64,000 nt of DNA from Diprion similis. Taxonomy: Eukaryota; Arthropoda; Insecta; Hymenoptera; Diprionidae. The first letter of the stretch is position 1. The number at the start of each line of letters is the position of its first letter. Below the pieces are notes generated by a model. The model was not told the origin of the DNA, did no database searches, and saw only the letters and a list, made by a program, of their open reading frames with translations. Location: NCBI RefSeq assembly GCF_021155765.1, contig NC_060107.1, positions 8,542,501 through 8,606,500 on the forward strand. The letters are read 5' to 3'. Positions 48,253 through 59,827 of the stretch are shown in pieces. The position numbers and the translations under genes are program-made.

Positions 48253-50202
48253 GTCCCTCTTTCACTCCATCTGTACTCATCCTCCAATCGTCGTGCACGC
48301 TTCCGTCTTAACACCGAGTATCTGCTGAAGAGACTCTCTTCGTGTTGGTGTATTCAACTCGAACTCGGGTGTAAGTGTATGCTTGCTGCTTCTGTACACC
48401 GCCGAACAACTTGGGGTTCGATACTAGATTCTAAACCACATCGAGAGTTTGGCTCAACTCTGAAATGTTTATCGAACTTGAACCTCGTGCATCAAGCTTC
48501 GCTCCTTGCTTTTACTCTTGTTGCATTTGCGCAGATTCAACTCGACCACTTTTAAGTGCCTGATGCACTTGGTGATCGGCTTTACTATTGAGGTGGTTTT
48601 ACGGCCGACTAGCTTTTTCAATTTTGTAGCAGTTTTTTGCAGGAAGTAGACACTTTCGGCTAACTGTAAGGTAGCCTTGCCAAACGAACATCAGACGAAT
48701 ATTTATTTAAATGTCGCAAAAACAATTCTTTAGATTAGTTGGATGGCATCACAATAATTCTTCAGATGCCTTAACGGTGTCGTAATAATTCTTCATATTT
48801 ATTTCGCATCTTCAACAGCGATGTTTGACGCACATTTTCTCAGGAACTTCACAATTGACTGATTTCTAGTCTGCTGTTTTCAATTTCACAAACTATCTAT
48901 AGAAATTTCGTTAGAGATATCTACATTTTTAATAAGAAAAAAAACTTTTCTATTTTCTTTGAAAAGAATCAAATTTCCTTAGATCTAAAGAAATTTCTTT
49001 ATCATTGGTAACGATGAGCTAAGATAACGAGTTTCACGTTCAACTTATTTCTCATAAATTGTTAAAAAGTTTAGATTTCAAACTCGATAATCTCGTTGAA
49101 AAAAAAAAAAAAATATATTCAGATACCAGTTTTTAAAATTCTTTCTTCGACTTACCACCTCACAGACGTCGATCACCCTCGTTTCGACGCCCCATGACCT
49201 ACGAGGATAGATTATGCAGACCCTTTGCCCTCTTGAGATAAATGTCTAGCCACGAGCGGTCGACTTGAGACATAGATAATAGAACAACGGTCACTTGGGC
49301 GAAGATTATCTACTGAGAACCGACCCACCCTTCATTCTTCCTTGACTCCATGCATCCTAGACTTTGTCCCGCGCCTCCTTCGCTTATCTGTTATGTTATG
49401 GAAATTCCTGAACCTATGATGCACAGGGGATGCAGATAGTGCGAAGAGCTTTTTTTTTATTCTTGTTTCTTAATTTTTTGTCTTTTCTTTTTCCTCCCTT
49501 GGATTTTGGTCGTTGAGGATAATTGGTGTGAGAGCCTTAAAGTGCTGTGCTCTTAATTTTCGTCATGTATCTTTACAACACATCACGAAGAAAGTGGTTT
49601 AATTCTGTTTTCACGGAACAATTAAAGTATGCTGTATGAATTCACGCGTCATTATCATGTGTTGTACATTGAATTTGATCAGAGTTTTAGTCTATTCTTG
49701 ATTAGAGGCGATAGTGAGGGTGAAAGTAATTTCGGCATTATGCCTATCTGAAAGCTAGATATAACTCTGTATGTTGATGTGAAATTGTTTGTATATGAAC
49801 GATATAATTCAGGCTCTTATCTTACTCGAGGCTTTTGTCAAAATCTTATTTACCTACACTGTTATTGTCACTCGCAATCTCGATTCGAGATATCATTTTG
49901 GTTTTATTAAAAATTGAAGCTTGGATTGACTATAATATAAGCAACGACATGCATCGATACTCCAAAGAATATTTTATACTCTGTATTTGCAGGATTATAA
50001 AATTTCACCGAACTTTGTTGTATTACCTTATTAAAAATGTGTATCAATCAATCATCAATATTCTGCAACTCGAACGATGCTGTTCCATTCTAATCGTCAG
50101 TATTTTACCTATTTAAAATCCATGCTGTTTATACTTCACGAATATACATTTAATGTTTCAGAGATTCGTGGATGCTTTTGTATGAATAATATCTCGTTTA
50201 TA

Positions 50203-50486
50203 TACAGGGTGAGTCAATTCAAACTCCGAGAATGGGAGGAGCTCACTTGTGTTGATCAAAGTAAGGTTCGAAGTCTACGTGTAGATTCTAACCAGTGCGA
50301 ATGAGAAACAGTCATGAAGATATTACAACAAAGGAAAGACGAAAGCAAGAAATTTCAACAATTAGGTTTGTCTTGTCTTGCTGTCATGTCACGACTTTAT
50401 TTCTCATTACCACTGAATACCTTAACTTTCATATCAACACCACTGAGCTTCTTCCATTTTCGGCGTTTCAATTGACTCACCCTGTA
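50203..50486. mobile_element. MITE, 280 bp, TA target duplication
   Basis: The ends are inverted repeats of about 34 bases with four mismatches, starting CAGGGTGAGTCAATT at 50205 and mirrored up to 50484. Each end is flanked by TA, the duplication made by Tc1/mariner-type transposases. No open frame for a transposase inside, so it is non-autonomous. Confidence 0.75.
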
Positions 50487-51891
50487 CGTATCTGTACATA
50501 GATATGCATGTGACGTGTGTTTGGCTCGTTGAAGTACATAGTAAAGAAATGGAACATACGACTTTGGCAGAGAAGTATTTTTCTTCTCTGTAGATAACGT
50601 AGAAATCCTATCGACCTGCGTGGTTATTATAATCCAACGGCGTCAACTTGTGGTGATTTTTTTTTCTCCTCGTTCTTTATATCCTGCTTTTTATTTTTCT
50701 TGGTAGAAAAAAACGAGGCGAGTTATAAGAAAACGAGGAATTTCAAAAGAGTCCGGATTGGAGAGTGAAAAACTTTTCCCCGTAACTCGGATCGTGGAAA
50801 ATTATACGGGCATGCATTGGAACAGCGTAATTTACTTATGCAAATTTACTGTCTATAATCATTCGCCAGAGTTTTCCTGGAGAAAAACGAAATGCGGCGG
50901 CGTGAAATTGTTGAAAATTTCATGTCAAAATCTTCCCTATATAATTTATGTATTATAAATTTGATTGATAATTTCATGCGAATATGACAACTTGACGGTC
51001 CTATTTATATTAGAAAATAGTCAAACACAGCTGGAATGAAAATTGTTCCATTGCCGGAGAAGATTGGATGAAAAATTTCTATTTCAAGTATTTCAAGTAT
51101 TTCAATTACCATTCAATGTGTTTTCTCAAAGTATTCGAAGGAATTTTGCATATTTTACACGGCCCGTTGCTTCTCTTCTCTCTGTATTAACACATCATGC
51201 ACGCTAGTAAAGAACGTGCGGTTTCATAATCGGACGATAATTATCCGGCAGTATATTTTTAACTCTCACAGAAAATACGTACGAGTGTGATTCGCGGTAT
51301 AATAACTGTTCAGTGACACTTAAATTCGTATTTTATTCGCTCGCACGTATTGCCGATAGCAAAATTATCCGTGAATTCATTTTATTTAATCTGACACTGA
51401 ATTTCTCTTCAGTTTCAGGATTTTTTTTCTTATGTCTCGTTCACACGAATTCCAAAACCTTTTATCCTTTTTCCCGGCGATGGTTCATTTTTTTTATCAT
51501 TTTGACATTTTTCTATCCAGATTAATTTTCATTTCTACCAAATTTCGCCTTGTTTAGAGATCGGACGAATAAGAATTCAGAACAGGTGTGGATATCATAA
51601 ACCATTTTCAGAAAGAGCTATTAACCGAAAGTATGCAAGTCGGACAGGAATTTCATGCAACAGGTCTTCACCCGATTGCCTCGGGGGAAAACTCTGGCGA
51701 AGTAATACATTATACATGTATATGTATATACATATATATATATATATATACACACCTCGATAATTGTTATGCTTTATAAATCAGAGACTGGTTTATGTGC
51801 CTAGCAGGATGTAATTCGACTATGACGTTGTCCAGAAGTCTGAAATGGATTATTTAACCTAACGGGTATTGAGAATTACTTTCGGATTTGC

Positions 51892-51903
51892 ATGATGATG
51901 ATG

Positions 51904-51947
<44 letters not shown>

Positions 51948-51948
51948 T
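51892..51948. repeat. (AAT)n microsatellite
   Basis: ATG/GAT units run into about 15 tandem AAT units. Confidence 0.9.
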
Positions 51949-52193
51949 AATGTATGAAATTCAGGTCAGATCTTAAATTTTTATTTCAATTACATTACGC
52001 CTGGTATTTTATTTACATTTTTGCTTGTTATCAAAGTGATATAACAGTGAATATGAAACTTCCGCGTGAACGATGTGGGAAAATTATACTTGCATACAGG
52101 TGTGGAGAGAAATTGGAACGAGTATATATGATACGGTTTGCATAGGAAGTTATCGGTGTATTTCACTCTATTAATATACCGACCTTAGGTAGA

Positions 52194-52225
<32 letters not shown>

Positions 52226-52554
52226 CAAACGGTATTATATAGACATAACTGTGTCAAAGTCCAAGGGTCGGGTGACTAGGAGATTAATGTCACACGAAAT
52301 TGTGTCTATTATTGTTAGTTGCAGCGATTTTTCTTTACTTTGTTATACTGAAACTTATTTATTACCAATCCCGCGGCTGAAGAACTGAGCAAGATATATG
52401 CATATAAAAAAATAACATGATTAGAATCTTTATTTTTTAAATTATCTAAAAATTTCATTTACTTGACAAAAAAAAAAAAAAAAATGCAAAACCTTATTTT
52501 CAATTTGGAAAGACATGAAGAAGGAATCTTTTCACTCCGGAAAGTTTCAGCCGC

Positions 52555-52595
<41 letters not shown>

Positions 52596-53419
52596 TGTAT
52601 TATACTATACGTATAGTGTTGAGAGTATTTTCTTTCTCTTTTTCGTGTTCCTTTTTCCTCATTTTTCAACACGAGTGAAAAACTAACTTTTCTAATTTTC
52701 ACTTTTTGTCGGCTGTGTGAGCACGCGCATGTGTACGTGTGTTTTTCTTCTTTTTACTTTTTTCCGTTTCTTAATCGTCGAAGCGAAATAACAAGCTTTT
52801 CGAAGAGTGAAAAAGTACACGAACGCGATGATCGGGAACACTTTGTTCGAAAAGTTAGGGATAAAGTTTCAAGTTAAGTCTGGCGCTGGTTGGTTGATTG
52901 AAGCAATTGTTGGAAAAATCAAACCTCATCGATACTTTCTTGACTTTTTGTTTCTCAAATAATTTCTTTATAAACTTTCTCGACTATATAATTAGAGAAG
53001 AACCGTAAGTTAAAGAATAATATTGCGGTCCCGCAATTCTATTTTAAGACGCGGATAAAATCTTCCCGTTCTTGGGAAAGTATAAATAAATCATCGTGAA
53101 CGTGAACTCGATCAGAATCTACCCACAATTAAATCATCGTCAAAAGCTTCGATCAAGTATTGTGTTGCAATTGATCGATACTCCGATGCCCGCAGGTTCT
53201 TGGCTCAACTTGAGAGTGTAAAATTACCCTCTAAGATATTATGTCACATCGTTATATATAGCTTTACCTTGAAAGCGATGGGCTTCCAAGTTTACAACAA
53301 CTGTGTAGAACACGAAAGGCCTGGGTTACCAATTAGCCATCGACGTTTACCACGTAATGTAATACTTTTGTGTATGTTTGATGCATCGATGATACTAATT
53401 CGTCTGATAGTTTCATTCC

Positions 53420-53545
53420 TGCGCATCAGTGAAAAAAATAATCGTTTATGTGCAATTTTATAATGACTTTGAAGGAGTTACTTTTTCAAAATAATACAAT
53501 TTTTCCTAGACATGCATCCTTACTAATTTAGTATACTCATGAATT
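53420..53545. mobile_element. MITE-like element, copy 2 (partial)
   Basis: TGCAATTTTATAATGACTTT at about 53451-53470 and the following bases to about 53540 align with the interior of copy 3. The segment CCTAGACATGCATCCTTACT aligns with copy 1. The inverted ends are not clear here. Confidence 0.45.
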
Positions 53546-54800
53546 TGGATAAAATAAAAATTTCGAATTATATTTTCAAATCGATAATTTTAAGCGACTA
53601 CAATGTTGAATAAATTTTTAAGTCCTAAGCGGATTGAAATAGTTTGAAATCGTTATGAAATTTATATAATACACAGGAGAAAATTATTGAAACAATTTGA
53701 GATTCTCAGAAATAGTCACTGCAGGGTTTCTACTTTATAAGATAACAAGAAATTGATAACTATTAATCCACAGTCTAATAGAACGCCGTTTATATTATTA
53801 CGTTCGTATCGCTAACGAGTCTGCCGGGATTGCCAGGTTATGGAGGCAGGTCAGATTGGGTTAGAATAAATTCAACTTAGGTCCTCAGAGTTCGGAGGTT
53901 AAGCGATACAGGCTCAGATTTAGTTCAGCTTAACCTGTCCCATCCGCGATTGTGCGAAACGAAGAAGCTCCCTCTGGAATTAGAATACATAGACGGATGA
54001 AAAAAAAAAAAAAATGCGGGGATTTATATAGCAAAGTCAGCAGGGTTTTGTGAAAAAACATTTTCACTTATACTGCTTGTTTGTTTATTTTTTTCCTTTT
54101 CCTCCCCCTCTTCGCGAATAAAATGTTTATCTCAACGTCTCGACGTGTAAAATGCTAATATTTGTTTTGTCAGGAAAACACCGCATCGGCTACCAACTTT
54201 CCTCTGTCACAGCCTAAGCCGTGCAAAAAGTGGCTCAACTGGTGGGTAATATTTATAGAACAGACTCGTGGAATCATATTTTCAGCTGATTCATGCTCCA
54301 CAAATATCCATCGGATCTTATAATATTTCTACATTTCATTTCAGTTTTTTTTTTCCCTCCCTCGTTCGTTTCTTATATTTCACACGCACGCAAGAGACAA
54401 GCTTCTTATTTTATTGTTCGAAGCGATATTTCCCGCCTTATATATTATCGCGAGTTATCACCGACCTCGAAATCTTACTCCACACCTGGAATACGTCCGC
54501 AGGTTATTGACTCGGTACTTTTCGTTACGACCTAGTCAGAGTTCAAACTCGGATAATCCGTGCTGAATGAGTGGGGTCAAGTGCTCTCAAAACTTGATGA
54601 TATATGTATGTACGTACGTACGTACCTGTGTATAGACGAATGAACGCACTTCTGCCCGCCTTCTGAACACCACGCGTAACTATACTGTAATTTATAACGA
54701 TGTCAAAGATTGGAAAACCGTACGTCGGAAGAGACGATTGATTCTGATCCACATCACGTCATTCTCTGAGGAGTCTTTACAACTGACTAGAGAGACTGAC

Positions 54801-55170
54801 TATTAATTGATTAATCGATTGATGGTGTTTTTCGGTTAATCGTTTTTCTAATTGATGGATTAATCAGCGATTTCGATCAATCGATCGATTGTTTTATACG
54901 ATTAATCGTTTTTACAATTAATCGATTGGTGAATTTACGATTTCGATTAATTGTTTTTTCAATTAATCGATTAATCGACGATTTAGATTGATCGATTAAT
55001 CCAGGATTTTGATTCATGTACTCCGATTGAATTGCAAAATGGACATGAGGCAACCTCGATTAATCGAAAAAACGATTGATCGAAACCGTCGATTAATCGA
55101 TTAATTGAAAAAACTATTAACCGAAATCCTCAATTAATCAAATCGGAAAATGCAGAAACGATTAATCGCA
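54801..55170. repeat. Array of ATTAATCGATT-type motifs, in part inverted
   Basis: About 370 bases are packed with ATTAATCGATT, TTAATCG and GATCAATCG variants. A segment at about 54935-54990 (TTTTTTCAATTAATCGATTA) recurs inverted at about 55075-55130, so the array can fold on itself. The middle (about 55010-55060) is free of the motif. Confidence 0.8.
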
Positions 55171-56049
55171 CAGCAATGCAACTTACACAGACAAATGAAG
55201 AAACTGAAATTGATAATCGTGTTTTACCTGCGTCAAATTTCGAAGCATCGTTTGTGTACTGATTCGAGTTTTCAAAAAGCTAGTTACAGTCGAACGTTGG
55301 TTTAGGTAAATGTTTACACTGCCGCGAATGATATGTGTGCAAAAAGTGTTAACAGATTTTTTACCCGTGTTTTAATTAACACTCTCATCTCAACTTGAGT
55401 TTCGCATTTCGCGACTATGTTCCATTCAGCGAGTTGACGTTACTCTGCGAGTTTAACTGTAGTCGGTAGCTTTTGACGCTTTGCGAACGTGTTGAGAATA
55501 TTTTTTGGAAGAAGTTTGAAAACGGGAAAATCAAGAGTTTTGATTCTGGTCAGGTTATTTTCACGTTTAGTTGCTGATGATCAGTTGGGCTACTTTGGAA
55601 CCATGAATTCGCGGATCGAGTTGATCAAAGAGAATCAAAGCGGAACGTCGATTTCACCTATTGCGAAATATACACAGAGCCGAAAATTAGGTGAAGAGGA
55701 AACAAGATGGACGACGGAAACTGATCGCAATCATCATTGTATGGGGATTCATTGATTCGAGTTGATTCGAAATACGACTCATGCTTTATCAATTCTTGTG
55801 AAAATTTCTCCGTGAAAAAAGTGTTTAGCTGAATTCGATTCAATTGATTACATGTAATTCATCGCTGGAGCAATAACTGATGTACAATGTATAATCCAGT
55901 GTGTAAATAAAAGATTTGGTTATTTTTCACTGTCGATCAAAATTACGAGCTACTGCTCTGGTAATTCCAACGTGTAAGACGTAACGAATCAATTTCTTTT
56001 CATCGAGCTTATCATTTATCAACGTAGCGACTATCTTTTTCTCACTCTA

Positions 56050-56077
56050 TTTTTTTTTTTTTTTTTTTTTTTTTTTT
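56050..56077 (+). repeat. Poly-T run of 28
   Basis: An uninterrupted T homopolymer. Confidence 0.9.
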
Positions 56078-56155
56078 GTCGTCACCCGTGTCACTTGGCG
56101 CAGGTATAACTTTATTGATCTTATTGAAAATCGATGTCTGGTTATTTGCACGATG

Positions 56156-56361
56156 TTGAAGTTAGTAACGTTATCGTAGCGAAAGATTCGGATGAAATTT
56201 TACTTTCTAGCAATTTTATAACTACTTTGAAGGAACTATGATTTTGAAATATGAACATCTCTTGATTCATTACTGTTTACTAAATTTCAGACAATTATAA
56301 AGTCGCGAAATGACGGTGTAATCCTCAACATGAACCGTTCCAATAACGTTACTAACTTCAA
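56156..56361. mobile_element. MITE-like element, copy 3 (best preserved ends)
   Basis: TTGAAGTTAGTAACGTTAT at the left end is repeated exactly in inverse orientation at the right end (19 bases), enclosing about 206 bases. The interior (GCAATTTTATAACTACTTTG) aligns with copies 1 and 2. No transposase frame. Confidence 0.65.
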
Positions 56362-57881
56362 AATGGTTTATTTGCGAAATCACATTGAATTCATAAAAAT
56401 ATATATTTTTCTTATTTTAGAAACTAGAAAAAAAAGGGTGAAGCAGCCGCATTCCGCTTTCTAATCATGATTCATCTTACTTATTTACGACCCAGAATCT
56501 GTGGAAAAAATTGCAGAATTTTGAAAATGGTGCGTTTTTTGCTATCCCTTTTTTTACGCAAAAACGATCGTCGCGCCAGAAAATTCTTGACGAAAATTAG
56601 GCTTTTTTTGAGTGGAACGAATGCGAAAAAAAAATGTATGCAGGGATCTGATGAACCGAGGGAAATGACTCCTCGATTCCACTTGGAATACCCCATATAG
56701 ATATAGATATTTAATCGTGAGAATATTATTTTGCTATAAACGCAGTTTTCTATAACTCTACGAATTTTTGTAGACACAATACATCGGTGAAGATACACAC
56801 GTTATGCATGTTTACGAGCAATCTGGTTTTATGGATTATTATAGAGAATCTCGGATGCAAAAATATCCCGTTAAAATTTATCATCTAGAGAAGCTTTATC
56901 TTGCAAGCATACAAATATCATCGGGTAACCGCACGAGTTCATCGCTCACACAAATTAAGGATTTCATCGATTTAATAGCGAGCGATTCAAGAAGAGATTC
57001 CTAAAATAAATTCGCAATAAATTAAATTATTATCAATGCTTTTGGGTTTACTTCAAGAATATTTATTAAACGTTATCTCGAGAGTGGATGAAAGTTACAT
57101 CGCCGGAGATCTCTTGGACGGTTTCATCTCCTTATCTTATCAAATTTTCATCGATCACCGAGCATCCCGACGATCAGATTCGTCTCTTCGACTTTAATTG
57201 GCTCGTTAAAATCACTCTGAAATTTCTTTTTGCACTATTTGATACCATCGCAGGTATGAACCGACGTGTGTTAAGCCACGTGTCACCGTATCCCGTGTGG
57301 ATTTTGAAAGTTAATCTGAAATTGGCGCGAGGAGCATCAGGGCGAGGCGGTTTATTCGTAAAGGGCTGATTAGATTTGTACGAGGAACAGGGCGGGCCTT
57401 AGGGTATCGAGAACGGGTCGCTGGGTCGCCGTCCATCCTAACGTGAAATGGAAACCACCGCCATTAACATCACTTTCCGTGAATCTCTCCTTGCCGATCC
57501 CTCCTTATAATTATATTCCCACTGAATTAAACTCTGTTTTCATTCACGCGTAGGCAGGTATAAGGTACCTACGTATCTACGTATAATTAGCAGTATTCAG
57601 AACTGCCGGTGTTCTAGACGCTCAGTTGATTCCCGCTAACGTTTATTCGCTTCATTTATAGCTGTGGAACAGGATTGAAATTCTGAATTTGAAAGGTTCC
57701 GAAAGTGCCATATTTAAAATGGAACTCCGATAAGTCAGAGTTCCGAAAATTCAGTTTCATTATGCAATAATTAATATCGAGTCTATTGTGTATGTTCGTC
57801 TAGCTCGTGTATTCGTATTAGCTATACTTTATGATTTTTTCATAAAAATGTGATAAAAACGAAAACAAAATAAAATGAAAA

Positions 57882-57902
57882 GAAAAAAAAAAAAAAAAAA
57901 AA
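57882..57902 (+). repeat. Poly-A run
   Basis: An A homopolymer of about 21, preceded by A-rich sequence. Confidence 0.85.
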
Positions 57903-59392
57903 TACCAAATTTTCACGAACAAGAGTTCGGATATTGATTTATTCTTATTTCAACAACTTTTACCCAACAAAAATTGTTTTGTATTTTAAGACACGCTTTG
58001 ACATTACAGTAACAACGTTATTTTATCATGTTTGCAATTATATCTACATAATCGTGAAACTACGTATCCGCGACGACTAATTACAAGAGTTTGATATGTA
58101 GAATATATACATCATACTACGTAACAGCATGCGTAGAGATAACGTACAGTGCAGGTCGTTTTGACTGTTGCTATTGCAGTACGCGTATAGAGTTTAACCC
58201 CCCGTGGATCTCTACCGTGTAAAGTCAGTTCGAATTTCGAATCCGGAAACAGGAAGGCAATTTTACGCTCCGGAGAGCGTGGATCCGCGCGGATCTTCTC
58301 GTAGACGACAGTGGATTGGCCGCAATGTATTATGGAATCAACTCACTGACTTTATACATCGCTGCTGCTGCTGCCGCGCTGATAACCTCGAATTTATGTC
58401 GTGAAATGTCGATCTTCAAATTGACGCGATTTTAGTTATTTAGCAGTCTCGGAAAAGGAGTATCACTCAAACAAATATGAGTTGAAATTAAGCCTGCAAT
58501 TGCATCGATTTCAATCGGAATATCGAATCTTTTTGTGAGAATACAGAATGAAATTTGAAACTGGTGGGGCTGAAAATATAGAGAGATGAACACAATATCG
58601 AATTTTTAACGAGAGAAAAATTTTATTTACTTTCTATATTTTCAATATTCTTCACTCGGGCCTTTCACATTTTCATAATTGTACGAATTAGATTTTTACG
58701 TCTTTAAAAATTCGATATTTTGGTCCTTTTATCAGTCAACCATTCTAATTTTTCATCCTCGCTCTTTGAAACGTCCAAAGTCCAAATATTGATTTTACGA
58801 AAAAGAAAAAGAAAGAAAAACGAAAGAAACTCATTCAAATTTTTGAACCTAAAATAATAATTCTAAAGCATAAATTTTATGTAAACATCACAAATTTACG
58901 AACTCTCATTCCAAACGCCAAAGTACGGATTTTCCGGATGAAAAATGCCTTGTTTTTCCCCTCTCTTAACAAAGGGCAAGGATTTCTTATCAGAATCCCC
59001 TATCAGAGAGACACGCACGTATCCGCATATCCCGTAAATTTCCATCGTGAAATCTCAATAACAATCGACTCCGAAATCGAAGTCCGATATCTTGAATCGT
59101 GGGCTCCCGGAATTCTTGTGCACTTTTTAACGATAACTGTTAGGCGATAACCGCAAAGATGCGAGCGAACGGCAGTCAGGCACTATTTGTGTACACATAT
59201 ACCTTGTAAATTGAGTTTTTATGTATCGCTATCTGGGGTATTTGAGTACAGGGTGGCGAAAATGGAGATGAAGAAGTTTCCGCCCTCGACCAACGTCGCA
59301 AATGCCTTCCTCCAAGCTTTTTCTATTTATTCCTCACCATTTTATTATATGCCATTCAACTAACTATCCTTATTCTTTATTTATTTTTCCAG

Positions 59393-59827
59393 AGAATAGT
59401 CTCCGCGACGAGGATCCAAGTAACGAGTTGAGTTGAGCTGAAGCGAGGAGGCGACGAGATAAACGAAACTTTCATACAGGATTATAAGTTTCCGCTAATA
59501 ATCTAAAACTGATCTAAAAAGGCTGACCAAGTGCATTTCTGTGCATTCCAAAGATTCTAATTTAAAACTAAAAACAGTTAAAAAGAAAATAATATATAAT
59601 AATATATATATATATATATACAGCTGAAGAGTTCAACAATTTTATTATAAAAGTGTGATAGATATATATATATATATATATTGAATTTTTATAATACAAT
59701 ATAATCGAAAAGTTAACGAAACGAAGAAAGAAAAAGAAAAAAAAAAAAATACGAGCCGAACGTGCAATATCATAAAAGGTACTTTAGTGAATATAGTTTT
59801 CCCCGAGAGTTTGTAGGATTGTTACAG
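59393..59827 (+). other. Possible leader exon of the long gene
   Basis: A strong acceptor (TTATTTTTCCAG, AG at 59391-59392) opens it. There is no ATG in it at all, and an in-frame TAG at 59814 closes the frame in front of the long coding exon. A short 49-base GT-AG interval (59779-59827) could be a small intron; otherwise the leader is continuous with the coding exon. Confidence 0.4.

Larger units (their letters stand above)
42206..50202. other. A+T-rich gene-free stretch with short repeats
   Basis: No supportable gene. It holds an inverted-repeat element at 43647-43860, CATGC and CGAAA microsatellites near 46 kb, CT tracts at about 46689-46713 and 48180-48252, and GC-richer patches at about 46.3-47.4 kb and 49.18-49.4 kb. 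Low-complexity Ser/Leu/Phe frames over the CT tracts are not genes. A 51-base interval (47351-47401) framed by splice-like sites is noted in the findings. Confidence 0.45.
50487..54800. other. A+T-rich gene-free stretch
   Basis: No supportable exon. Contents include TA tracts (about 51733-51750, 52193-52217, 52557-52591), an AAT microsatellite (51892-51948), a diverged MITE copy at about 53420-53545 and A runs near 52468 and 53999. Confidence 0.45.
55171..59392. other. A+T-rich gene-free stretch with a GC-richer part
   Basis: No supportable coding exon. It holds MITE copy 3 (56156-56361), a T run (56050-56077) and an A run (57882-57902). Two GC-richer patches lie at about 57240-57460 and 58140-58400. 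The second could be an alternative promoter of the long gene that follows, but I see no start codon there with a donor in the right phase. Confidence 0.4.

Noticed and set aside
57088-57369. 93-residue plus-strand frame in a GC-richer patch
   Set aside because: No splice sites in phase, no recognisable motif; may be leader or chance.
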